Shown here: positions 33,578-45,457 of the stretch, one piece after another
Layout of the letters: each line of letters begins with the position of its first letter
How positions within the stretch are numbered: position 1 is the stretch's first letter
Assembly: GCA_032716605.1 (NCBI GenBank)
Contig: CM064580.1
Span: 32,500,728 to 32,564,727 of the forward strand
Reading direction: 5' to 3'
Source of the DNA: Paralithodes platypus
Lineage: Eukaryota; Arthropoda; Malacostraca; Decapoda; Lithodidae
DNA: 64,000 nt
The notes under the pieces: model-generated
The model's input: only the letters and a program-made list of their open reading frames with translations
What the model was told of the DNA's origin: nothing
Database searches by the model: none
Position numbers and translations under genes: made by a program

Positions 33578-34508
33578 GTACTCTCAAAAGAACAAGTTGA
33601 CGATATGCAACTCAATCTACTGTAGATAAGTTGTCATGTTGGGCCCAAACTTGGCAAATGAGTTTCAATGCGGATAAATGTAAAGTACTACATATCGGAT
33701 ACCAAAATGAGAAAGCAAACTATTCGATGAATGGCACTCAGCTTAAGAATGTAAACAGAGAAACCGATCTGGGAGTAACAATATCGAGTAACCTAAAACC
33801 GAGTCAACAATGGTCAGAAGTTGTTAAGAAGGCAAACAAATCAATTGGCCTTATAGGCAGGTCATTTGAGCATAAATCCAAAGAAGTTACCCTAACCCTT
33901 TACAATTCCTTAGTCCGCCCTCTTCTGGAATACTGCGTTCAATCCTGGTGCCCCTATTACCAAAAAGATATAGACAAGCTAGAACGAGTTCAACGTAGAG
34001 TTACCAAAATGATACCTAGCCTAAAGAACAAACCATACGAGGAGCGTCTTAGAGAATTAAATCTATTTCCTTTAACACAGCGCAGATTAAGAGGCGACTT
34101 AATTCAAGTGTTCAAAATCATCAAAATCATCGACAATATGAACTATAGTAAGTACTTCACTATCAACCAATTTAATTACACGCGGGGAAACGGTTGCAAA
34201 ATTATTGGTAAATCTTTTAACTCACACGAATCTAAGAATTTCTTCTTCAATCGAGTTGTTAACTTGAGGAATGGGCTTCCCCGAGACATTTTAGACTACA
34301 GCACCGTTGATTCATTTAAACTTCGCCTAGACAAATATCTCGCATCAAACCCATGACTGACTGCGTTTGTAAATTAATAACTTTATTTTATCCCCCCCTC
34401 AGTTACTAATCCATGTGTCCCCCTACTAACTTCCTAATCCTGCCACGGACAATAGTTCCAGGGCAGTAGTTCCCTTTCCAATGTTCCCTTACCCACTCTA
34501 AACCACTG
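33578..34508 (+). mobile_element. CR1-like LINE copy 1, 5'-truncated (main part)
   Basis: This part encodes the C-terminal part of the reverse transcriptase protein. An almost clean frame runs from 33,631 to 34,356 (MSFNADKCKVLHIGY, LLEYCVQSW, ERVQRRVTKM). It then covers the 3' UTR up to CTAAACCACTG. It matches 58,785-59,710 of copy 3 closely. The missing 3' end lies at 37,133-37,223, beyond an inserted LINE. The target duplication ACTAC (33,573-33,577 and 37,224-37,228) lies in the 18-bp satellite. Confidence 0.85.
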
Positions 34509-37140
34509 GGGGGTTTTTCTATGTGAATGAGGGAGGCATAACTGCCTGCAGCGAGTGCCTCCCCCAGATTTCAAAGTGTGACAGGGCCGAAATCAAAGGA
34601 CGTTCGAGCTAAAATGCCTGGACACACAGAGTTTGAAGAAATTTAAGTCATAGGAAGAGGGAAAAACTGATTCTGGGAGAAAGTTCCAGAGCTCAGCAGT
34701 TGAATAGAAGAAAGTCTGAGAATAACATTTCACTCTTGGGTTGGAGAGTTGCACAGAGTATGGGTGGGATTGTGTTGCAAGGCGGGTACTACGTACCCTA
34801 CGTAGAGGAGGTGGTATACACTGGGAAAACTCCGAGGAACACTGATTATTGTAGTAGCGATAGAATAGTGAGAGAGATGCAACATTGCGGCAAAGAGAGA
34901 GAGATTGCAGAGAGTTGGTGAGTGGACGGGAGTTAATTAATGATACGAAAGGCTTTCCTTTCTACTTTATCTAGGAGTGCGGTGTGAGAGGATCCTCCCC
35001 ACACATGTGAACAATACTCAATACAAGGACGCACTGTGCAGAGCAAGAAGCTGCGCAAGGGTAAACAACCCCTTGAGGCGGTTGAGCACACCCAGCTTCT
35101 GGGAGGCTGCCTTAGCGAGACTGGTAATATGGTCTTTCCAAGTGAGAGCAGAAGAAAAAGGGACAACGAGAACATTGAGGGAAGATGAAGGGTTGATTTT
35201 TGTATTGTTGAAGAATAAGGGATAATCCTCTGGAGGTTCCTGACAGGTAGTAAGATGGATAAATTGAGTTTTGGAAGCATTCAAGGCCACAAGCTTTTTT
35301 CTACCCCAATTAGAAATAGTAGCTAGATCAGAAGATAAGCATTTTATGGCTTCATTATGTTTACTTTTGAGGGATTGCTGGCTGGAGCATTCTGGAAACT
35401 AATTGAGTGGTGTAAAGTAGAGTCGTCTGCATATGAATGGATGGGACTGGATGTACAGTTGAGAAGATCATTTATGAAAATTAGAAAGAGAATAGGAGAT
35501 AGGGCAGAACCCTGAGGAACACCGGAGTTGATAGGATGAGGAAATGAGCGATGGCCATCCACAACCGCAGCTATGGGACCACCGGAAAGGAAATTAGACA
35601 CAAAGGGACAGATGGAGGGACAGAAACCGAAGGAGGGCAGTTTGGAAATTAAAGATTTGTGCCAGACTCTATCGAAGGCCTTCGATATGTCTAGTGCAAC
35701 AGAAAAAGTCTCACCGAAGTCCCGAAAGTTTGATGACCAAGAGTTAGTAAGATATGAAAGAAGATCACCAGTAGAGCTACCCTTAAGGAAGCCATACTGG
35801 CGATCTGAGAGCAGATTATGAGAAAAGAAATGCTTAAGAAATTTGGAAGCAAGAATAGTTTCAAAAACTTTAGAGATACAAGAGATGAGAGCAATTGGAC
35901 GATAGTTGGAGGGATGAGAGCGGTCACCCTTCTTTGGGACAGGTTGAATGAGAGCAAACTTCTAGCAAGAAGGAAAGACGTTAGAGGAGAGACAGAGACG
36001 AAAGAGTTTGCCTAGGCAGGGGGTCAGCACGGAAGCACAGTTTTTAAGTACAACAGGAGGATCACCGTCCGGACCGTACGCCTTCTTAGTATTAAGCCCA
36101 GAGAGGGTAGAAAGTACATCTTTAGAAGAGATTAGGATATTAGGCATAAGTAGGAGAGGGAGGAATAGCACCGGAATCATCCAAGGTAGAGTTTCTGGCT
36201 AAAGTTTGAACAAAGAGTTAAGCTTTGTCAGAGGAAGAAGTGATGGTTGTGCCATCAGAGTGGAAAAGGGGAGGGAAAGACGAGGAAGAAAAGTTGTTGG
36301 AGAGGTTTTTGGCTAGATGCCAGAATGCTTGGGAAGAGCTAGAATTGGATAGTTCAGTGCATTTAATATTGATGAAAGAGTGCTTGGCAAGTCGAAGAAC
36401 AGATTTGGCTTGATTCCGGGCAGAAACATAAGAAGAATGAGATTCTTGAGTTTTAACCCTTAATTAGCGGCTCACCACATAAGTCGAGTTAAATAAAGCT
36501 GGACTATGTGGCGGCGCTCGACATAACTCGAGTGGCAATTTCAGCACGTAATGTTGCTGAGAGAGAGAGACAAGTGGTGGCAGGAGAGTAGCGAGCGTAT
36601 GACTGCTCCAGACCACCGCGGCGAACATACTGACACGAATCCCAGCTCCCTCCTCCCTCTCTCACTCGCTATATAAGGAATTGTATCGGGAAAGTGGCTA
36701 ATTACATGCTTTTTGCACTCGCGTTGCACGGTTATTGCAAGAAAACTAGCCATCATAAAAGGATCGTTATGGTGTTATTCGAAAGCTCTGTTTATGCCCT
36801 TTCAGGGATAGGTACTTGTTTTACGTTCTGGGTCTTATTTAGGCATGAAAATGATCACGTAAACAGCCCTATTTTGGCTAAAAACACCCCGCTGGGCGGT
36901 ACATATAAATAAACCGCATAGGCCGCTCGTAAGGTGTTAAGGCGTCGGTACCGTTTGAATGCTTCCTCCTTGTTGCGGACAGCAGTAGAACAAGCGTGAG
37001 TAAACCAAGATTGTTTTGCATTAGACTGAGAGAAAGAAAATGGAATGTACGCTTCCATGCCCGAGAGGATTACCTCGGTAATGCGTTCAGCACTCTCCGA
37101 GGGTCCACGGCCACGGAAGCAGAAGTCATTCCATGGGAAA
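34509..37140 (-). mobile_element. I/Nimb-like LINE copy a, inserted in CR1-like LINE
   Basis: This minus-strand LINE is related to the one at 11,746-14,688. Reverse transcriptase pieces are TKKAYGPDG (36,080), SKAFDRVWH (about 35,670), INSGVPQGSA (35,530) and YADDSTLHH (35,430). A C-terminal piece (about 35,100-34,950) and a 3' UTR (34,510-34,700) complete it. Many frameshifts break it. It interrupts the 3' UTR of the CR1-like LINE with loss of about 8 bp and no clear duplication. A MITE of family B sits inside it at 36,453. Confidence 0.8.
36453..36940. mobile_element. TTAA MITE family B, copy 3
   Basis: TTAA at both ends (36,453-36,456 and 36,937-36,940), terminus CCCTTAATTAGCGGC on the left. 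About 485 bp and otherwise close to the copies at 1,811 and 57,347. Not coding. Confidence 0.85.
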
Positions 37141-37223
37141 CTTGATCCTCAGTGTTTTGGAGGACAAGCAGCCTAGAAGGGTCACTAGACCTGCTGTTGC
37201 TTGATTTCCTTTGTACTCCTTTG
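37133..37223 (+). mobile_element. CR1-like LINE copy 1, detached 3' end
   Basis: It matches the final ~90 bp of copies 2 and 3 (CTTGATCCTCAGTGTTTTGG at the start, TACTCCTTTG tail repeat at the end). It completes the LINE begun at 33,578. Confidence 0.8.
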
Positions 37224-37500
37224 TACTACAACTTTATCCACCATTAGCACTTTATCCACCACTACCAATTTCCGCCATTACCACTTTATCCACCACTACC
37301 ACTTTAGCTATCACTACCACTTTATCCACCACTACCACTGTATCCACCACTACCACTTTATCCACCACTACCACTGTATCCACCGCTACCACTTTATCCA
37401 CCACTACCACTGTATCCCCCACTAACATTATATCCATCACTACCACTTTATCCACCACTACAACTTTATCCGCCACTAGCATTTTATCCACAACGTTAGG
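37224..37500. repeat. 18-bp satellite, block 2 (right part)
   Basis: Fifteen or so CCACTACCACTTTATCCA-like units with TGTATCC and other variants. It continues the array broken at 33,577. Confidence 0.9.
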
Positions 37501-38649
37501 TCATAATCCATTCATTTATTCCTGATTTTTTTGCAAAATGACTGAAATTCAGAGAAGGCCAGAAGGTATTAGAAAACCCTTGTTGTCTGTTCGCGATGCA
37601 GAGGCACGAGGGGACACGCATTTGTGCAAGAAGTTTAATTCAATAGTCCATCCGTATCGATTTTGAGAGTATCTAAAAACAAAATAAAAATAGTGCAAGA
37701 TTTTTCAGGATATGAATGTATTATACTGTAGGTTTGCTTTCCTGTCCAGATTATTATAGTTTCCAATAAATCATGAAGATAACCATGCATGTTTTTGTTA
37801 TAAATATAACATAGCCATCGTGTTGGTTCGTGCGTATTATGGACAAAATATCATTTATTACAGCTCAGTTGATGATGAAAGGAACATATTGTTGGGCTGA
37901 CATGAGACACAGTCACTGTGCTTTATATTATATTAATCACCTTAATATCTTTTCATTTATTTGTTCGTTATTACTGTAAGATATACAGCGATTCTCTTAA
38001 AATGTATCACTGTGCAGCTCTTTACATACAGTAGATGAACGAAATAATTATACATACAGTATATAATAATATTATTCATAATTATTATCATGTTCCCATT
38101 TATAGTCAGCACTCATTTAATTCCTTAGCCTTTGTCTGATGTGTAAACGATAACGCACTTATATCATATAGCGACAGACCATTTATGTTAAAGATATTTT
38201 AACAGTGTCAAGGAATAATATTCTGCTAGAATCAGTGATAACATTTAATTGTGAGTGATGAAGGTGGTAGAAGATTTATTTGTATTCCTGTACTGTTCTA
38301 ATCACGAGTTCGTCGAAAACCTTGCTACTGCATGTCATATCTAGAAAGGTATATAAAATCATCACTACTATGCCGTAAAACAAATAGTACTAATAATTAC
38401 TAGCTTGAGGGCTGTCAAGGACAAGTTAAAATAACTTAAAATGTCATAGATATAAAACAATGTGCCCGTGAACTAATAATTTTGACTGTACGCGAGTGAT
38501 GTGAAATAACGACCTAATAAACAGTAATGATCATTATGTTAAGTAATAATATTCATTATTTGCTTTTTGTCACTTGCAGCACTGAGGCTGAAAATCTACA
38601 GATTGTTTTTATATCTAGGCACAGTACAATGCCTATTCTACCTTAACTA
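37501..38649. other. Gene-free AT-rich region
   Basis: Nothing is supported here. Stop codons are dense in all frames and no repeats were recognised. Confidence 0.4.
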
Positions 38650-38789
38650 AGAGGTCATATGTGATTGTCTTCCGACCATAGTACATACACAGATGCACCA
38701 GTGGAACGTCGTGTAGGCTAACACAGGCTGACAGTTGCGCAGCTTGGCTAGGGAGGGACCACGGTACAATCCTTCTCCATCAGGATGGT

Positions 38790-39590
38790 AAAAAAAAACT
38801 TTCAGATTCTGGGGGACTCCAACCCTCGCTCTCACCCAGGTGAAAATGCAGGTGAATACTGCGTTCAATGCTGGTGCCCTTATTACCAAAAAGACATAAA
38901 CAAGCTAGAACGAGTTCAACGTAGAGTTACCAAAATGATACCTAGCCTAAAGAACAAACCATACGAAGAGCGTCTTAGAGAATTAAATCTATTTCCTTTA
39001 ACCCAGTGCAGATTAAGAGGTGACTTAATTCAAGTGTTCAAAATCATCAAAGGCATCGACAATATGAACTGTAGTAAGTACTTCACTATCGACCAATCTA
39101 ATTACACGCGGGGAAACGGTTGCAAAATTATTGGTAAATCTTTTAACTCACACGAATCTAAGAATTTCTTCTTCAATCGAGTTGTCAACTTGTGGAATGG
39201 GCTTCCCCGAGACGTTATAGACTGTAGCACCGTTGATTCATTTAAATTCCGCCTAGACAAATATCTCGCATCAAACCCGCGACTGACTGCGTTTGTAAAT
39301 GAGTAACTTTATTTTATCCTCCCCTCAGTTACTAACCCATATGTCCCCTACTAACTTCCTAGACCTGCCACGTTAGTGGCAGGGCAGTAGTTCCCTTTCC
39401 AATGTTCCCTTACCCACTCTAAACCACTGTTTGGACACTTGATCCTCAGTGTTTTGGAGGACAAGCAGCCTAGAAGGGTCACTAGATCTGTTGTTGCTTG
39501 ATTTCCTTTGTACTCCTTTGTACTCCTTTGTGATGAGCACGTGGCGCCTTAGACCATTGGGCCAACCCGATCAGTGTGTGTGTGTGTGTT
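38790..39590 (-). repeat. tRNA-Leu-like SINE, split by a LINE
   Basis: On the minus strand the part at 39,583-39,534 carries an A-box-like TGGCCCAATGGTCTAAGGCG. The part at 38,855-38,800 carries a B-box-like GGTTGGAGTCC. The LINE at 38,856-39,529 lies between them with GTGA on both sides (38,852-38,855 and 39,530-39,533). Removing it gives correct spacing for a leucine tRNA-like head. Confidence 0.6.
38856..39529 (+). mobile_element. CR1-like LINE copy 2, strongly 5'-truncated
   Basis: It starts within the RT C-terminal region (YCVQCWCPYYQKD) and keeps the stop at 39,306 and the whole 3' UTR, ending in TACTCCTTTG repeats. The frame is clean over its length. It is closest to copy 3. Confidence 0.85.
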
Positions 39591-39611
39591 TGTTTGTGTG
39601 TGTGTGTGTAT
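39574..39611. repeat. (GT)n microsatellite
   Basis: GT run of about 38 bp with TTTG interruptions. Confidence 0.85.
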
Positions 39612-39868
39612 TCACATGTATACTTAAATATTCGCAATTGTAAATAAAGGTATAAATAACTAAATATTGAACAAATTATACAATCAACACAGTAATCTAT
39701 TTTATACAATAAATTGTATTGTAAAAGCTGTAGAGTGTTTATGTTGAACCTACTCTTTGAGGCGTTAAGTACCCCTCCTGTACGTAAAGCTGTATGTACT
39801 CATACATATTTGACAAGTGTAAATAGCCTGCGTGGCGTGAGGTGCGTGGAGCTGTGCATGTATGTGTG

Positions 39869-39874
39869 TATAAA
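39869..39874 (+). promoter_or_regulatory. Possible TATA box of host gene
   Basis: TATAAA lies 25 bp upstream of the A in GTCAGGA (39,894), a weak initiator match, and 43 bp upstream of the ATG at 39,912. The spacing is slightly short for a standard TATA promoter. Confidence 0.4.
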
Positions 39875-39911
39875 GTGAGCGAGGGAGGGCGTCAGGAGTA
39901 CGCAGACTGCC

Positions 39912-40004
39912 ATGACGCTGTGTGGAGCTGTGGTGGTGCCGGTGCTGCTGTGGCTGGCAGCTATGGGAGTGCCAACGGCAGAGACGGCACTCTCGACCAC
40001 CATG
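39912..40004 (+). CDS. Probable host first coding exon: signal peptide
   Basis: The exon has 31 codons beginning MTLCGAVVVPVLLWLAAMG, a hydrophobic leader with likely cleavage after PTA near residue 23. The ATG has GCC before it and A after it, an acceptable start context. The exon ends ATG|GTAAGT at 40,004, a strong phase-0 splice donor, while continued reading meets a stop after about 30 more codons. A TATA-like box and initiator-like sequence lie just upstream. The product is therefore probably secreted or membrane-targeted. Downstream exons are not recognisable in the next 24 kb. Base composition (GC-rich, no repeat homology) is unlike the flanks. Confidence 0.5.
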
Positions 40005-40009
40005 GTAAG

Positions 40010-40554
40010 TTACTTATACCGTGCACCTCATTACCCGAAACTTGTTAGAAAAATATGGAACTTGTGTTTGTCTGCTTCGTATCAAGATATGTTTTCGTAA
40101 TTACCAACATATTTAGTTGGGTTATATATCTGAGTAATTATATGGGCACTTGACAGTATTCAGCCAGCTAAAACAAAAAGGCGAAAGTAATTCCTTTCAG
40201 TATAATAAACAATAAACAATGAAGCAACTTGGTTGAACCCAAGTGCTTTGTATCTTTTACTTTACTTCTCACTTCTCAACATACTCTTCCTCAATCTAAA
40301 GTACTCTATTCTCCTACTTTACTCAAGCCATCCAATTCCAGTATAACCATTTCAGTGCGAGATTATGTTTTTAATCAATCGTATGTTTTCCAATGCTGAT
40401 CCCTGATACGATCTTAACTTAATACATGAAACAAGTTTTAATCTATGCAATTCTACCTATGATATGAAATAATTGCTATTTCAATTTCTTGTTTCCGTGG
40501 TTATTGTTGTGTGTAAGTAAATTTCCACTTGAATACTAAAGTATGATTAGTTAG
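40010..40554. other. Probable intron start, no features
   Basis: AT-rich sequence after the splice donor. No coding or repeat signal was recognised. Confidence 0.4.
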
Positions 40555-40850
40555 GTTAGTTAATGTAAGTTGACTAAGTTAGGTTGGTTAGGATAGATTT
40601 GTTACTTTAAGTTAGGCTTGCTATGTTAGGTTGGTTAGGCTAGGTTCGTTAAGTTAAGTTGGTTAGGTTAGATTGCTAAATTTGGTTAGGCTTGCTAAGT
40701 TAGGTTGGTTAGGCTAGGGTTCATAAGGTTAGGTTGGTTAGGGTAGATATGTTACATTAGGTTAGGCTTGCTATGTTTGGTTGGTTAGGCTAGGTTCGCT
40801 AAGTTAGGTTAGGTTAGGTTAGTTAGGTTTGGTTAGTACATTTGTTAAGT
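40555..40850. repeat. Degenerate TTAGG-like tandem repeat
   Basis: Numerous GTTAGGTT and GGTTAGGCTAGG units. The cleanest stretch is TTAGGTTAGGTTAGG at about 40,804-40,820. A higher-order period near 60 bp is visible through the recurring GGCTAGGTTCG. TTAGG is the ancestral arthropod telomere unit. Confidence 0.6.
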
Positions 40851-41327
40851 AAATACATGTAAATATTGAATTAATCGCATCAAACTCCATCAGAAAGACA
40901 TACATTTCATGAAAACATAATTTAATTTCTTCTTCTACAATTGACTCAGTACGATGGCGTTATATAGGCTTAATTTAAAGGTTATCAGACGATTTATTTC
41001 CGATTAAACATACCTGTTGATATATATTATGTTTGCAAACTATATCAATTAACCTTATGATTCCCACGTCATTCACAAACTGAACACAATTCCCCAACTG
41101 TTGCCGAAGTAAATCTTACTAAAAGGTATAACATGATGTGACGATCATTTATATTTTATTAATTTATGATATGTAGTTGTATTATTATATTTGTATTTGT
41201 TTTCGATCTGAATATTCAAGATTGTGATCTATATATTTGGAATGCCAGCGTTATGGAGTTAAAAAAGCATGGCATTTACTACAACATACCTCTTATTCCA
41301 AATGCATGATTTCCAGGGTATTTGTCT
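40851..41327. other. Gene-free region
   Basis: AT-rich, nothing recognised. Confidence 0.4.
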
Positions 41328-41772
41328 TTAACCCGCTGAGTCCCAGCTAGTTATTAATAAATGTACCACCAGGGACCAGTCGGTTTTGAAAACATTTTTT
41401 TTTCCAGATACAATAGCGAATGGGTTAAGAATGAAGGAAAAACCACAACAAAACGATCAAAAAGGTAAAAAATTGGTCCTACGGAGCCCCCGAAAGCAGA
41501 TTTTACATGAGTAAAAAATTGAAGGCAATAACACCCAAAATTTCGGTAATTGCACGCTCATGCGCACGCGGTTGGACATTGAGAGTTTTCAACCATCGGC
41601 ATGGTTGCGTGGGATACTTACACAGTTCCCATACAAATCTGAGCCCTCTAGGTGCCATAGGACCGAAGTAATTGGGACCGGAGTAACACTGACGCAACTG
41701 TTGCATCGCTGGGGTTTAGCGTTACATACATTGCTGACGCAAACGCTGCGTCGCTGGGGCTCAGTGGGTTAA
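41328..41772. mobile_element. TTAA MITE family A, copy 2 (inverted)
   Basis: TTAA at both ends (41,328-41,331 and 41,769-41,772) with CCCGCTGAG...CTCAGTGGG termini. It is the reverse complement of copy 1 at 5,343 over its length, with moderate divergence. The paired subterminal palindrome units are kept but their sequence has changed (GACGCA..TGCGTC). Confidence 0.85.
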
Positions 41773-43890
41773 AAGAGCTCGAGCTGTATTTTATATTACT
41801 AGGGCAGAAAATACCTCATCATGGATTGAAGATTCTTAGGGGTGGTAATGCAGTTGGGCAATAATTTGAATGGAACATGCGGACAATATATTAACGTTAT
41901 TTAATCAATGGGTCAAATCGGCACTGACATACGAGGCCAAATTATAAATTATATTACTGTTCATATTGCTTATATCCATATTGTAACTGGAATACTTATA
42001 CTGTAGTGCCTTTACTTTGTCTTCATGATTTACTCATCAGATGAGACATAGACAAAATTAGAAATGTTGTACTTTACACAAATTATTTAAAAGTAGATGC
42101 GAATACAAGTACATTATTCATTATACATTGGTGATGATTTTAAAATCTGCATAAAGGTACATATATGCAGTGTTTCCTATTTGTATTATCTTAGTTAAAT
42201 ATTTTATCATGAAGTGCCCCTTAGAGTTCAGATGGATATGGTTTCTATTAAGCTTGACCACAGTCCTCTCTTAATATACAAGAACAAAGAAAGGAAAAAC
42301 AATTGTATGCAAGAAACAATTCGTGCACCTAATACTGTTTTCCATTAATACAGAACCTATAACAACTGGATTTTAACTGTTGTGGATTAAAAATTAGTTG
42401 AAGCGTATTTCAAGGAAGTTCCAAAGAGATGTGGTTCGGGTTATAAATGAATTTCTAAAAGCAGAAGTTCTGCCGAGTGGAGGAGTGATTGTAGGTCATG
42501 GGTGTTATAAAGGGTCCTAGTACCAAGGGGAAGGATGTGAAGAGGTGACATCATTGAAGCAAAATCAATTGCACATTAGCCATAAGTGTCTTTGTAAAAT
42601 ATTGCAATGGATGCAACATTCCTTCCTAAATAATATATATTATACTGTTTTGGTGGTGTAATGGTTAGTGTTTAAGATCGGTATGTGGTATCCTGGGAGG
42701 AGCACATTATTTCATTAGTTTCATTGGGAGGTGTTTGGTGTTTGGACTGAAATTAATTAATTATATTAATTATTTATCGGTTATTAATAATTATAATTGT
42801 TCCGTTTTGCATTATATACAACTATCTCAGCACCGTCTCTCCATATTTTCTCCAGAGTTGAGCTTAACTCTAGAATGCACATGACTATTATATATCATGG
42901 CTGGCTGCTCATCAGTGAAAAATTCACAAACTCGGTAGAGAACTCCAAACTTCTTCGAGGCATTTTTGCAAATTATGTAACTTGAGATGGTCATCTAAAT
43001 GATACACCAAGAATCTCTGTTCTGGAAGAAGTGGAAATGCTCGTTTCATTATATAGGATTAAGGTTGGTGTGCCTAATACTTTTATTTGCATTAAAGATT
43101 TAAAGGAAACAAGATTGTTATGACCTCACTCAGTAATTTTGGAGAAGTCATTATAAAAAGAGGCTGCATCATCTCGTGAGTCTATTATGTTGAGGAGCCG
43201 TTTTTCTGGACCCCCTTCTCCCTCATGTTAAGCCCAATTAGTTTTGATATTATAAGACGTTCGTTCCATTAGTTTGCGATTTTCAGTCCCTTCACCCGAT
43301 GTATTTGTCAATATTACGACCTTTCGTGCCATTTAGGTGTCGATACACGAGACAGATTGGTAATATGGTATAAAGATGGCAAACCTGTACAGTAGAGTGA
43401 CAATAATTTTATGCTAGATATTTTAGATCCTAAAAGTCACTATATTTATATGGTGATTAAGTCTGTCATGTAGAGTGTGTACAGCAGTTTTGTAAGCAAG
43501 TATTATATTTGAAATTATATTGCTTACACCAATTTCTTATGGACCCTAATAAGCTTAGGCTTTGTCCTTTGAGTAGAATTAAGTTTCCTTCTATAAATCA
43601 TGAAAATGGATTGTAATGCCAACATTTAATATAGCCTCTGTCACCACCACCCCAGAGACCGCACTAGAAGGACATAAAGACCAACATTTCAGAGGCTCGG
43701 AGCGCCCTTTCTGTGCAGAACAGCCTCCGCCTCATCTTCCACCAAAAAAAGATGCCTTCTACCACCACTGAAATAGTAGCAGAACCACGACAAGCCTTTC
43801 TAGCCCTCCACATCATCAAACAGGGCAACACAAACAAAGTGAACACTTGGAAAGCAACCAATCAGGGTTATCAAAACAACCACCCCTTTT
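41773..43890. other. Gene-free region
   Basis: AT-rich sequence without supported genes. Short frames around 43,664-43,958 show no family resemblance. Confidence 0.35.
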
Positions 43891-43894
43891 GTTT

Positions 43895-44062
43895 GGTCGC
43901 AGCCAAGTGTGAAACTGGCACTAACTTGGGATGCTCAAAGCTCCCCAGCCATGTATGAGACTGGCACCTCTGTGAGGCACCTTCCTCACCATCCGTCTTT
44001 GAGACCGGTACCTGTGGCGCACATTGCTCACCAGCCGTGTTTGAGACTGGCACCCAAAAACA
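43895..44062. repeat. Short tandem repeat, unit about 40-60 bp
   Basis: The core GTNTGAGACTGGCACC recurs near 43,908, 43,952, 43,996 and 44,038, with CTCACCAGCC-like linkers in between. Confidence 0.7.
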
Positions 44063-44530
44063 GATTCACCTATACAAAGCTTAAATAATGTGGTGTGAGA
44101 CCGTCCAAGAAGAGCAGCAGTAAGGAGCAGAGAATCACCTCTACAAACCTTAATGGCTGTGATGTGAGAATGACCAAAAATACCCTGAATAACATAAATA
44201 AACATAAGTCACAATCAGCTACGAGAAGTGAAAATTCGATAAGTCCCCCTCCTACACCCGGAAAGTCACTAAGGCGAAATTAGCGCAGTGTTGTCTCTAT
44301 TTTTAGAGTCCCTTCCAGTGACAATTTATTTTGCCCTTCAGGAAGACACTATACTATCTTTGATGGTCCCCTGTCTAATATCATTAGATTACAATCGAAC
44401 ACTGTAGCATCAATGTGATTACAAGCTATTCGATAACAGGAGTTTACTGTAAAGAACAATATCTGTCATGAAACCTGGTATTCTAGTGACTTTCAAATAT
44501 AAATTATTATTGTTCCTCGCAATCATATTA

Positions 44531-44853
44531 TTAACCCCTTCTGTACCAGCGACGGCAGAGAGCCGTCAGTAGATAAATCACTCCCCAATCCCAGCGACGG
44601 CAGGGAGCCGTCAGTAATGTACTTCCTTGTAACTGCCAGTATCAGGCAGTGCCTGGTACCACGACCGTTTGAGCACTGCTGTAGAGTTGGCAACACTTCT
44701 CAGCATATTTCCAACCCTCTGCATGCTGGGAGAGCCAGAATTCTTTCATCTTTTGAGGTTGGAAGTTGTTCTATCTTGCCATTTTGGCCACATTTCTTGG
44801 GACTGAGGGGGGGGGGACTTTTATTACTGTACTCTACGGTACAGTAGGGGTTA
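44531..44853. mobile_element. TTAA-type MITE family C
   Basis: The left end is TTAACCCCTTCTGTACC. The right end is its inverted match GGTACAGTAGGGGTTA with one difference, where the final TTAA reads TTAT. Two ~40-bp units at the left each hold the palindrome GACGGC..GCCGTC. It is about 320 bp and non-coding. Confidence 0.65.
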
Positions 44854-45457
44854 TGAAACAGGTTAAATAATGAAAACGAATCTCAGTACATTTATACAGG
44901 CAGACTAAACTATTATGTATTCAAATACCGTGAATTTGCATCAATATATTCGCAAATACCATTTCCATATAGGCTACTCTGTTTGTGTAAAAATATTGAA
45001 TAAATATTATTGTGCTTGCAATTAACTTTTGATTAAGTCTAAGAACCAATGATAAGATTTAATTCCATAATTATGTCCATGTTATATTATGTGAGTTAAG
45101 TTTAGCTTACATTCAAGCACGTATCTAACTACTGCCCTAACTCAAGTAAACTTGATATCCCTTCAGTGTTATTGTATTCTGTGTCTTAGTTATTTATGTG
45201 ATTATAGTGTAACATATCATTGTGTGAGACCTTTTTTTGTGTATAAATAAAGTGTTGGTTTGTACCTCTTGAATAACTTACTTTGTATTTTGTTGTATTT
45301 ATATATTTAAATTCCTAGTTTCTCCCCGTCAGAAGAATCCACAAATACCTGTTTTGTTTAGTATAACACTGGTGGCTAGCATTTGTTCTAACAACGGAGA
45401 AATCACAGAATTTATTATATTTTTGCAAGGACAAACAAGCAAGAAATACCGGGTAAA
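44854..45457. other. Gene-free region
   Basis: AT-rich, no signal recognised. Confidence 0.4.

Noticed and set aside
31517..33625. A 702-codon plus-strand ORF and long opposing minus-strand ORFs
   Set aside because: They are by-products of the stop-free 16-bp satellite read in rotating frames. The same peptide repeat appears in several frames and both strands.
37201..37525. Ser/Thr/His-rich ORFs over the 18-bp satellite
   Set aside because: They are translations of the satellite (period 18 gives a 6-residue repeat) with no sign of a gene.
42655..42690. GGTGGTGTAATGGTTAGTG, an A-box-like sequence resembling a Gly/Glu tRNA start
   Set aside because: No B-box at the right distance and no T arm; likely chance or an unrecoverable SINE remnant.
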